This document shows, one piece after another, positions 56,941 through 64,000 of a stretch of 64,000 nucleotides of DNA (position 1 is its first letter; every line of letters starts with the position of its first letter). The DNA is taken from positions 124,001-188,000 of the forward strand of contig JAGNKU010000005.1 in the NCBI GenBank assembly GCA_017999985.1. Reading direction: 5' to 3'. Below the pieces are notes generated by a model. That model made no database searches, had not been told where the DNA came from, and worked only from the letters and a program-made list of their open reading frames with translations. The stretch comes from Phycisphaerae bacterium (GTDB taxonomy: Bacteria > Planctomycetota > Phycisphaerae > UBA1845 > Fen-1342). Both the position numbers and the translations under genes were made by a program.

Positions 56941-57513
56941 GTGTCCATGGACGCGGATTCAGCGCGCGACGGCCCGCGCCTGCGGACCGCCCGTCTGGAA
57001 CTTGTCGCCAGCACGGGCGCGCTGGCCTGCGCGGACGCCGCCCGCGACTACGCGACCCTGTCCCGGCTCCTGACGGCGACCATCCCGGCCGACTGGCCGC
57101 CGGCGTTGACGCTCGATGTGCTGGATTTCTTCGCGCAGACGCTGACGGCGCACCCGGAGCAGGTCGGCTGGTGGGGCTGGTTCATCGTTCGGACGGGTAC
57201 CACGCCGGCCGAGCGTGTCCTCATCGGCGGCATCGGCTTCAAGGGGCCGCCGACACCGGAGGGGACGGTCGAGATGGGCTATTCGGTGCTGCCGGCGTTC
57301 GAGCGGCACGGCTATGCAACGGAGGCGGCGCGGGCCCTCATGGGCTGGGTGTTCGCCGATACCCGTGTGGCGCGCGTCGTGGCCGAGACGCTGCCGGACG
57401 GCATCGCCTCGCAGCGCGTGCTCGTCAAGCTCGGCCTCCAGCTGGCCGGCCCGGGCTGCGAGGCGGGGACACTGCAGTTCAAGCTCGACCGTGCGGACTA
57501 CCGCACGCAGTAA
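56941..57513 (+). CDS. GNAT-family N-acetyltransferase (RimJ/RimL-like)
   Basis: The 190-residue cytoplasmic protein has the acetyl-CoA-binding pattern of GNAT enzymes: GGIGFKGPPTPEGTVEMGYS, then the Q/RxxGxG/A equivalent FERHGYATEAARALMGWVF and a final SQRVLVKLGLQLAG. The RimJ/RimL-type EIGY-like core (VEMGYSVLPAFE) suggests acetylation of a small molecule or protein N-terminus; the substrate is unknown. AAGGAG 6 nt before the GTG at 56941 sets the start; ATG 56947 is close. It stands between two minus-strand genes. Confidence 0.9.
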   Translation: MSMDADSARDGPRLRTARLELVASTGALACADAARDYATLSRLLTATIPADWPPALTLDVLDFFAQTLTAHPEQVGWWGWFIVRTGTTPAERVLIGGIGFKGPPTPEGTVEMGYSVLPAFERHGYATEAARALMGWVFADTRVARVVAETLPDGIASQRVLVKLGLQLAGPGCEAGTLQFKLDRADYRTQ

Positions 57514-57544
57514 GCGCTCCGGGCATCCGCCGCGCGGACGGGGA

Positions 57545-58825
57545 TTAGTCCATGCTTGACAACAGCACCACAAACGGATTGATGTCTCGGAAGGACGGAT
57601 AGGCGCCGTCGCCATTGATGTCGCCGTTCGCTGGCAGACAGTTCGGGAAACTGGCCCACCATGCTTCGAAGTTGGCCAGATACAGGACGAACAGGTTGAT
57701 GTCGCCGAAGCCGACGCAGCCGTCGCAGTTCAGGTCGCCGACGATGACCGTCGGCTCCCACCAGGTGTACTTGAGATCCTCGTGCGTCCGATCCCGATAG
57801 GCAATGTGCGGAATCCCGTCCGCATCGACCGCGATCGATGGCGTGTACCCCACATCGTCAGGCCCGGAATCGTCTGCGGTTTGGATGCACCAGGAGGAAG
57901 TCGTGCGGTGCGCATACTTCAGGCAATCCGCATACCAGCGGTAGTACGCGACGTGCGGATGGTCAAACGCATCGAGCACCGCGGCGTTCGAATTGACCAC
58001 GTCGTCCGCGATGATGTCGAATTGCCAGCCCGCGGCCGTCCGCTGGCGGTGCGACAGGACGCCGTCCAAGGTGGTAAAGACATGCGCATCGCCGGATGAA
58101 TCCAGAGCCAGCGCCGGCGCCAAGCCCGAGGCGCAGAGGCCGCACTCCGCGACGTACTCGTTGGACCAAACGCCGGCGTCGAATGAGTAGTAGAACAAAG
58201 AGCAACCCATACTCCACTCCCAGGCCCAAGCGATCCGTGGATTGTCATTCGCGTCCAGAGCGAGCGCCGGGCGGCAGCCGGAGAGCCCGTGCCAAGCGAT
58301 GATCGTGGTCGCCCAGGCGGGTTCCGCCGGCGTCGCGTACCCGAGCCAGCAGCCGGTCCCATCGTTTATGTAGTAGGCGATGCGCGGCTCATCCGCAGTC
58401 GTCAACGCCAATGCTGGGGGCACAATAGCTCCCACCATGCCCCCGGAGACGGCCGTTTCTGTCTGCCACTGCGTTCCAGTCCAGTGCGAGTACAACAGCC
58501 CACCTGGCGTACACCAGGCAACATGCGGCCGCCCCTGCGAATCCACGGCCAGGGACGGATAGTACGGCATGCGCGTGTCGACGATCTGGGTCTCCCAGGC
58601 GTCGCCGACCCGCTTGGCGTACTTGAGACAACCCAGCGTGTAGTCGACGTACGCCACGTGTGAGTTGCCCTCGGCGTCGATCGCCAATGATGGCGATCCA
58701 CCAACCTCTCCCCCGCTCTCTACCGTCGCAACGTGCCAGTCACCCCGGGCCGTCGCCGGCAGCACGACCGTCGCCGCCAGCACCATCGTCAACAGGCGCG
58801 CTGACCCACAGAATCTGCTTTTCAC
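57545..58825 (-). CDS. Secreted seven-repeat (probable beta-propeller) protein with C-terminal dockerin
   Basis: The 426-residue product has a signal peptide (LLTMVLAATVVLPATARG) and seven repeats with the core SLA-x-D-x-x-G-x-P-H-x-A-Y (SLAIDAEGNSHVAY, SLAVDSQGRPHVAW, ALALTTADEPRIAY, ALALDANDNPRIAW, ALALDSSGDAHVF, AVLDAFDHPHVAY, SIAVDADGIPHIAY), fitting a seven-bladed propeller. The C-terminus is a dockerin-like pair: GDLNCDGCVGFGDINLFV and GDINGDGAYPSFRDINPFV. GGAGG lies 7 nt before GTG 58825; a longer frame reaching 58906 lacks a ribosome binding site. It is the first of three paralogues in tandem. Surface display is likely; the ligand is unknown. Confidence 0.85.
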   Translation of the reverse strand: MKSRFCGSARLLTMVLAATVVLPATARGDWHVATVESGGEVGGSPSLAIDAEGNSHVAYVDYTLGCLKYAKRVGDAWETQIVDTRMPYYPSLAVDSQGRPHVAWCTPGGLLYSHWTGTQWQTETAVSGGMVGAIVPPALALTTADEPRIAYYINDGTGCWLGYATPAEPAWATTIIAWHGLSGCRPALALDANDNPRIAWAWEWSMGCSLFYYSFDAGVWSNEYVAECGLCASGLAPALALDSSGDAHVFTTLDGVLSHRQRTAAGWQFDIIADDVVNSNAAVLDAFDHPHVAYYRWYADCLKYAHRTTSSWCIQTADDSGPDDVGYTPSIAVDADGIPHIAYRDRTHEDLKYTWWEPTVIVGDLNCDGCVGFGDINLFVLYLANFEAWWASFPNCLPANGDINGDGAYPSFRDINPFVVLLSSMD

Positions 58826-59033
58826 CCGTAAGCCTCCTTTGTTCAAACCTTCCATCGTGAATACCCGAAACACACCCGTGCGAGGCCCGCACCCGGGCGC
58901 CCACATTCATCAGGAGAGGAACCACCCGCCCCCAGCGCCGCAGGAATTGAGAATTGCGGCAGACAGCGGAGGAGCGGCGTTGCCGGCCAGTACACTCCGG
59001 CGCGCTCCTCCGCTGCCCAGACGGTCGCGGCAC

Positions 59034-60305
59034 CTATTGTGCGCCGGCCAGCAGCGCCACAAACGGATTGATGTCCCGGAAGGACGGATACGTGCCGTCG
59101 CCGTTGATGTCGCCGTTCGCCGGCGGGACGAAGGGGAATACCTCCTGCCAGATTTCGATATTGGACTGGTACAGGACGAACGGGTTGATGTCACCGAAGT
59201 TGACGCAGCCGTCGCCATTCAGGTCACCGGTCGTGACGGACGGATCCCACCGCGCGTACTTCAGATCCCCGTTCGTGTCATCGTAGGCCACAATGTGCGG
59301 GCAGCCGCTGGAATCGACGGCGATCGTGGGATCGACCATCCTGCCGGGGTCAAAGGTCGTCACACACCACGCAGAGGTCGTCCGGTGGGCGTAGCCGAGG
59401 CGGTCAAACCCACACCCGTAGGCAACATGGGGCTGGTCGCATGCGTCCAGTGCCAGACAAGGCCGCTGGGCGATGGGTGGCGTGATGGTCTGGTGGATCC
59501 AACCTGAGCCGCTGCGGTAGGCGTAGGTGGCCGTCAGCGAACCAGAAGACGAGTAGACGACATGCGGCTGGTCCAGTGAGTCCAGGGCCAGGGCACCCGT
59601 CGTGGTCCATTGATCCACCAAGGCAACGGCCTCGTCAGACCACTCGGCCCCGTCGAACTCCCAGTAGTAGAGGTAGCAGTCATAATAAGACATCGCGATG
59701 GCGATCCGCGGATTGTCCGCGCTGTCCAGGGCGAGCGCCGGCCGCGTCCCGGCCCAGGCGGTCTGCACGAGAACCGTCGTCATCCAGCCAGCGCCGTCAG
59801 ATTCCATGTAGCACAACCAATAGCCGGCGCCCATGATGGCGATGCGGGGCTGGTCGGTTGAGGTCAACGCCAGCGACAGGCATGGCGAACGGCCCGGCGG
59901 CTGAAACTCCTCGGCGATCCACTGCGTCCCATCCCAGCGCATATAGGCCAGTGGCTCCCAGTGCCAGGTAAACTCGTTACAGACAATGTGCGGCCGGCCT
60001 TGCGAGTCCAGCGCGAGCGACGGCGTGCCGCAGCCTGAGCCCATGTGCGGGGTCGGCACAGTCTCTGTTTGCCAGCCGTCGCCGACCCGCTTGCCGTATT
60101 TCAGGCAACCGTTCGTGGCATCGATGTACGCCACGTGCGGAATCCCGGCCGCATCGACCTTGATCGATGGGTAGCCGCCGACGTTCCCTTCGCTGTCGAT
60201 CGTCTCGAAGACCCAATCAGCACGTGCCGAGTTCGGCAGCGCGACGGCTGCCGCCAGCACAGCACTCAGAACAACAGTCACTTGTCTAAGAACTTGGCTC
60301 TTCAT
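59034..60305 (-). CDS. Second seven-repeat dockerin protein of the tandem family
   Basis: The 423-residue protein has the same plan as its neighbours: signal peptide (VTVVLSAVLAAAVALPNSARA), seven propeller-like repeats (SIKVDAAGIPHVAY, SLALDSQGRPHIVC, SLALTSTDQPRIAI, ALALDSADNPRIAI, ALALDSLDQPHVVY, CLALDACDQPHVAY, TIAVDSSGCPHIVA) and a dockerin-like pair (GDLNGDGCVNFGDINPFV, GDINGDGTYPSFRDINPFVA). The LNGDG spelling differs from the Cys-containing DLNCDG of the other two. ATG 60305 has AGGAGG about 8 nt upstream. Divergence from its paralogues is greatest in the repeats. Confidence 0.85.
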   Translation of the reverse strand: MKSQVLRQVTVVLSAVLAAAVALPNSARADWVFETIDSEGNVGGYPSIKVDAAGIPHVAYIDATNGCLKYGKRVGDGWQTETVPTPHMGSGCGTPSLALDSQGRPHIVCNEFTWHWEPLAYMRWDGTQWIAEEFQPPGRSPCLSLALTSTDQPRIAIMGAGYWLCYMESDGAGWMTTVLVQTAWAGTRPALALDSADNPRIAIAMSYYDCYLYYWEFDGAEWSDEAVALVDQWTTTGALALDSLDQPHVVYSSSGSLTATYAYRSGSGWIHQTITPPIAQRPCLALDACDQPHVAYGCGFDRLGYAHRTTSAWCVTTFDPGRMVDPTIAVDSSGCPHIVAYDDTNGDLKYARWDPSVTTGDLNGDGCVNFGDINPFVLYQSNIEIWQEVFPFVPPANGDINGDGTYPSFRDINPFVALLAGAQ

Positions 60306-60813
60306 GGGATGTCCTCCTCTGTTCGGACTGTCACCGCGACGACTATCCCGCGTTCCTTTTCCCGTTCAACGAACGACGACGACGCGCACCCACGGCGCGC
60401 GTGTCCGGCGCACATGTCAGGCTCCGCCGCTCAGTAGCATCACGAACGGGCTGATGTGGCCGAACGACGGAAATTACGCGGAAGCCCGGACCTCGCGTGG
60501 CCGCTGTGCGTGTTAAGTGGGAACCCAGGCAAGTGTGGCGGTCTTCGGACTCGGCCCGAATCACCGATCGACGTGGCTACGACGCCCTTGGCCGTCACGC
60601 TTCCTGCAATCGGCCACGTCCGCGGTCAAGCGCTATGCTACAACTTGCCGTACATACGTCAATGAGAATCTGCGCGACCCAATCTGCTCCCGGCAGGGAA
60701 ACCCTGCGCGCAAACGTAGAGCAATCCCACCCCATGCAGCACCGCAGCCTAATCCCCGCCATCGACCGCCCTCCTGCCCCCGCGGTACTTCCCGCGACGC
60801 AGTGGCTGTGCTC
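60306..60813. other. Intergenic interval with paralogue remnant
   Basis: 508 bp between the second and third paralogue genes. A decayed dockerin tail lies at 60417-60479. The rest (60480-60813) shows no credible gene, only scattered short frames with no family pattern. Confidence 0.5.
60417..60479 (-). pseudogene. Decayed C-terminal tail of a fourth dockerin paralogue
   Basis: In one minus-strand frame this stretch reads FPSFGHISPFVMLLSGGA then a stop, matching the last repeat of the intact paralogues (YPSFRDINPFVTLMSGPP then stop). A stop codon precedes FPSF in place of the expected Thr-Tyr, and no upstream dockerin or propeller sequence remains, so it is a truncated relic of a tandem copy. 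Confidence 0.7.
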
Positions 60814-62088
60814 CTACGGCGGGCCGCTCATCAGCGTCACAAACGGATTGATGTCCCGGAAGGACGGATACGTGCCGTCGCCGTTGATGTCGCCGTTCGG
60901 CGCCGGGCAGTTCGGATACGTCGCCTGCCAGGTTTCGAAGTTGGCGAGATACAGCACGAACGGATTGATGTCGCCGAACCCGACGCAACCATCGCAGTTC
61001 AGGTCGCCGGTAACGATTGACGGCACCCAGCGCGCGCACTTCAGGTGAGTCTCGGATCCGACGGAGGCGATGTAGGCGATCTGCGGGTGGCCGTCCGGAT
61101 CGACAGCGATCGCGAGGTACGAGACGTTCGCGCCGTCCACCGTCTGGATACACCAGGCACTGGTGGTCCGGTGCGCGTACTTCAACGGGCCGGCGTTCTC
61201 CCATGAGCTCTCCGCGTACGCGATGTGAGGACGGTCATTCGCGTCGAATGCCAGGCGCGACCGCGCCGCCCACGAAGTCACCGCTTCAAAGGACCACACG
61301 CCGCCGACGCGGGCGCCGTAAGTCAGCCAGCGCCCGTCCACAAGCTGCTTGACGAACACCGCGTGCGGCTGGTCCGCAGTGTCCAGCACGAGGCTCGCAG
61401 AGTACTGATCCACGTTCTGGCCGATCCACTCCGCAGGCCACGGATACGCGCGACCTGGCCAGGCATACACGAGGTAACCGCCGTAGCCCCAGCCGATCCG
61501 CGGGTCACCATTGGCATCCAAGGCGAGCGACGGAACGAACCCACAACACCCGTACCCGGACCCGCACACATGCTCCGACGACCACGACGTTCCGCTCGGA
61601 GACGCGTACCAAAGCGTGTCGCCCGAATCGCCGTGCGACATGTACGCGATTCGAGGCTCGTCTGCCGCGGTGAGCGCCAGCGCCGGGTATTCGGTGCTAA
61701 GTCCGCCCGCCGCCACGAGACTTGTCTGCCAGGTCGTGCCCGTCCAGTGCGCGTAGCACACCCCGTGGGCGCTGCCGATGTAACCAAGATACGCGATATG
61801 GGGACGACCCTCAGAGTCGAGGGCGAGAGACGGCACGCACCCACTGACAGGCAGGACTGGGACGGTTTCTGTCTGCCAGCTCCCGCCGGCATGCTCGCCG
61901 TACTTGAGCGCGCCAGCCGAGACGTAGGCCACATGCGGGTTTCCGTCGGCGTCGATCGCCAGCGACGGCGCCGCGTTCCACGAAGTGCTGTCGACAGTCT
62001 CCAAAACCCAGTCCGCACGCGCTGGTCGGGACATCGTAACAGCTACGAGAAGCACAAGAACACACGTTAGACCCATCGCCGTTTTCAT
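60814..62088 (-). CDS. Third seven-repeat dockerin protein of the tandem family
   Basis: The 424-residue protein has a signal peptide (LTCVLVLLVAVTMSRPARA), seven repeats (SLAIDADGNPHVAY, SLALDSEGRPHIAY, ALALTAADEPRIAY, SLALDANGDPRIGW, SLVLDTADQPHAVF, LAFDANDRPHIAY, AIAVDPDGHPQIAY) and the dockerin-like pair GDLNCDGCVGFGDINPFV and GDINGDGTYPSFRDINPFV. Its dockerin is closest to that of the first paralogue. AGGAG about 9 nt before ATG 62088 sets the start. The leader shares CACGGGTGT-type sequence with the first paralogue, so the duplication probably included promoter sequence. No cohesin gene is seen in the window. Confidence 0.85.
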   Translation of the reverse strand: MKTAMGLTCVLVLLVAVTMSRPARADWVLETVDSTSWNAAPSLAIDADGNPHVAYVSAGALKYGEHAGGSWQTETVPVLPVSGCVPSLALDSEGRPHIAYLGYIGSAHGVCYAHWTGTTWQTSLVAAGGLSTEYPALALTAADEPRIAYMSHGDSGDTLWYASPSGTSWSSEHVCGSGYGCCGFVPSLALDANGDPRIGWGYGGYLVYAWPGRAYPWPAEWIGQNVDQYSASLVLDTADQPHAVFVKQLVDGRWLTYGARVGGVWSFEAVTSWAARSRLAFDANDRPHIAYAESSWENAGPLKYAHRTTSAWCIQTVDGANVSYLAIAVDPDGHPQIAYIASVGSETHLKCARWVPSIVTGDLNCDGCVGFGDINPFVLYLANFETWQATYPNCPAPNGDINGDGTYPSFRDINPFVTLMSGPP

Positions 62089-62308
62089 GGCAGACTCTCC
62101 TGTTTCCGGACGGTACTCCCAAACACCCGTGAAAGATCCGCGTCAGGCCCACACGAAGTGGTCCACAGAGGGCAGGAGAGGAAAGGACTGCCCGAAGCGC
62201 CGCGGAATCTGCGAATCGTCGAGACCGCACAATGCGCGAGCCGTGGCCGGCGCCCTGACCGGCCGCGGATGGGGTGGCGACTTCTCTCGTCGGATCCGAG
62301 GTCGACCG

Positions 62309-64000
62309 CTACCCACCGCCAGTCGTCCTGGGCAGTTCAGCACGCGGCCAACCGGGCAGACCCAGCCGGCGGCCAACAGCATCCACAGCCGCCACGGTCA
62401 GCGAGCCACCGACCGGCCAAGGCGAAAGCAGCACGGTGGCATGTACGTCTTTCAGCCAGCAGGGATAAGCAGCGAACCCCCACCGTACTCCAAAGGCCGC
62501 CGGCGCCTGCAGGCCGAGGGCGATCGCGTCGAGTGAGCCTGTCTCCGGCACGGCCACGGTTTGCCTGGCCGGGGTTGGCAACATCGCGTACTGAACATAG
62601 TCCGTGAGGATCCGTGGCAGAGAACTCCGACCGTTGCGGCCCTCGGGCGATTCGTCCAGCGAAGCGCGGAGTGTCTGCCAGCGGAGATCCGGAGTCAGCC
62701 CATTCCACCAAGGCGGAGCGACGCGCTGGAAACCATTCCACGCCTGACGGTAACGACCGGCAGAGCCGGCGAAGCCGTAGGCGCGTGTTGCCCCTTCAAG
62801 GTCGCCACGCGACTCAAGGTACCGCGCGTAGTGGCACTGCGTGACCACCTGCGCATTGGCCTGCGACGTCCAGATGGCCAGGGCCAGGTCATCGCGCCCC
62901 GTGGCGGCGTAGAGGTCGGCGTCCACCCGCACCAGCCCCAACGTGGAATCCAACCGGCCCAGGCTGCGGGCCTGCCGCAACAAGGCTTCCGCTTTGGCGT
63001 AATCTCCACACTGCAGCGCCGCATCGGCGAGATTGACGCACAGAAAGCCGGCGCCGGGAAACGCGCGAAACGCGTTCCGCAGTCGCGGATATGCGCGGGC
63101 CGGCTGATCCAGCAGCAGATAAAGCTGCCCGAGCGACGCTTCCACGAGCGGATCGGGATCGGTCAGCAGGTCCATCTGCGACCAGGCCTGCAGGCAGGTG
63201 TCGACGTCGTGGCACAGGTACGCCAGCAGCCCAACGGCGCGGAGTTCCAGCGCCGCGGCGTGCTCCAACTCTTGCGGCTCCAACTGCGGAAAGGCATCGC
63301 ACGCAGACCAGCCCTGGGCATACGCGCACGCAAGCGGCGCGCTGGTCCGCAAGCTCGGTGGCCAGACCGGTGTCTGGTCCGGGTGGACACACAAGTCGCG
63401 CGCCAACTGGACGATATCGCGCTCCAGACGCAGGGCCGTGTTCGCCGGCTGAAGGCGCAGCGCTGCCCGATAGCTGGCCAGTTCGGCGCGCAGGAAGTCG
63501 CCGGCCGCCGGGGTGCGCTTCCCCGGCGCGCCCCGCCAATACACGGTGACGAAGATTGCGTCGTTGCGATTCGGATCGAGCAGGCCCAGCCGCGCTTCGC
63601 TCACGTGCCGCTCGACCCAGCGCGGCACCATGAACACATAGCCGCCGATCAGCATGGCGAGGGCCAGCGCCGCGACAACGCCGAGCACCGAGCCAATCAC
63701 CGTCCCGCGATTACGCCGCGCCAGCTTGATCGTCCGCGTGATCAGGCCCGCGGGCCGGGCCTTGATCGGCTGCAGGTGCAGCAGCCGCTCCAGATCGTCC
63801 GCCAGCTCGTCCGCCGTCGCGTAGCGCCGCGCGGGGTCGGCGTCCATCGCTTTCGCGACGATCGTCTGCAGGTCCACGGTCACGCGCGGGTTCACCTCCC
63901 GCAGCGGCGTGGCGGCGCCGGCCTCGATCTTGCGCAGCAACTCGGACCCCGTCGCACTCTCGAACGGCAGCCGCAACGCCAGCGCGTGATACAGCGTCAC
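62309..64000 (-). CDS. Ser/Thr protein kinase C-lobe fused to membrane helix and TPR-like region (5' end outside window)
   Basis: The 563 visible codons are the C-terminal part of a larger gene whose N-terminus is beyond the right edge; the GTG at the edge is an internal Val. Residues 1-80 are the end of a Hanks-type kinase C-lobe (TLYHALALRLPFESATGSEL, then MDADPARRYATADELADDLE). A Lys/Arg-rich juxtamembrane stretch precedes one membrane helix (VIGSVLGVVAALALAMLIGG). The extracytoplasmic part contains TPR-like helix pairs (LLDQPARAYPRLRNAFRAFP, ALQCGDYAKAEALLRQARSL). This order, kinase-TM-repeat domain, is common in planctomycetes. The catalytic residues lie outside the window. Confidence 0.88.
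   Translation of the reverse strand: MTLYHALALRLPFESATGSELLRKIEAGAATPLREVNPRVTVDLQTIVAKAMDADPARRYATADELADDLERLLHLQPIKARPAGLITRTIKLARRNRGTVIGSVLGVVAALALAMLIGGYVFMVPRWVERHVSEARLGLLDPNRNDAIFVTVYWRGAPGKRTPAAGDFLRAELASYRAALRLQPANTALRLERDIVQLARDLCVHPDQTPVWPPSLRTSAPLACAYAQGWSACDAFPQLEPQELEHAAALELRAVGLLAYLCHDVDTCLQAWSQMDLLTDPDPLVEASLGQLYLLLDQPARAYPRLRNAFRAFPGAGFLCVNLADAALQCGDYAKAEALLRQARSLGRLDSTLGLVRVDADLYAATGRDDLALAIWTSQANAQVVTQCHYARYLESRGDLEGATRAYGFAGSAGRYRQAWNGFQRVAPPWWNGLTPDLRWQTLRASLDESPEGRNGRSSLPRILTDYVQYAMLPTPARQTVAVPETGSLDAIALGLQAPAAFGVRWGFAAYPCWLKDVHATVLLSPWPVGGSLTVAAVDAVGRRLGLPGWPRAELPRTTGGG

Noticed and set aside
57545-62088. Cellulosome locus
   Set aside because: Dockerin-like repeats are present but there is no cohesin scaffold or glycoside hydrolase in the window.

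Overview
The window is a GC-rich bacterial chromosome segment with Gram-negative envelope genes (LptE-like, BamD-like, KdsC-like and LptC/LptA-like proteins), many lipoprotein signal peptides, clear AGGAG-type ribosome binding sites, and secreted proteins ending in dockerin-like doublets (GDLNCDGCVGFGDINPF). Together these point to a planctomycete, most likely a Phycisphaerae-like lineage. This assignment is inferred from gene style; no rRNA is present to confirm it.

Layout. 1-3323 (minus strand): an envelope/polysaccharide operon with an unknown membrane-anchored protein, an ABC ATPase and a heparinase II/III-like lipoprotein cut by the window edge. 3501-17119 (plus): a complete aerobic respiratory operon, Alternative Complex III (actA, actB, actC, an actD-actE fusion, actF), a small membrane protein, a SCO-type copper chaperone, and an A2-type caa3 oxidase (coxB with its own heme c, coxA, coxC, a subunit IV, and a second subunit III-like protein). 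Electrons from quinol can pass through ACIII to the oxidase without a bc1 complex. A two-domain nitrilase-like gene follows. 18508-27193 (minus): TPR lipoprotein, universal stress protein, carbamate kinase, S-adenosylhomocysteine hydrolase, FtsH, LptE-like and BamD-like proteins.

27378-38865 (mostly plus): a TMTC-like membrane TPR protein, an MBL hydrolase, a KdsC-like phosphatase followed by a 1054-residue LptC/LptA-like protein, an orphan beta-class DNA methyltransferase, a family-5 uracil-DNA glycosylase, a secreted Cys-tailed TPR protein and an MFS transporter. 38866-39565 is a repeat-bearing non-coding stretch with REP-like palindromes. 39566-47620: a secreted dockerin-like protein, then glutamate dehydrogenase divergent from two paralogous PEP-synthase-like ATP-grasp proteins, the second fused to GAF-like and nucleotidyltransferase domains. 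This last cluster is the best candidate here for an undescribed system.

47678-64000: a DUF2339 membrane protein, two metallophosphoesterases, a coiled-coil secreted protein, a squalene-cyclase-like barrel protein, a zinc-metallopeptidase-like lipoprotein, a GNAT acetyltransferase, a tandem family of three secreted seven-repeat (probable beta-propeller) dockerin proteins with the decayed tail of a fourth, and the C-terminal part of a Ser/Thr kinase fused to a membrane segment and TPR-like region. No tRNA, rRNA, CRISPR array, transposase or prophage was seen.
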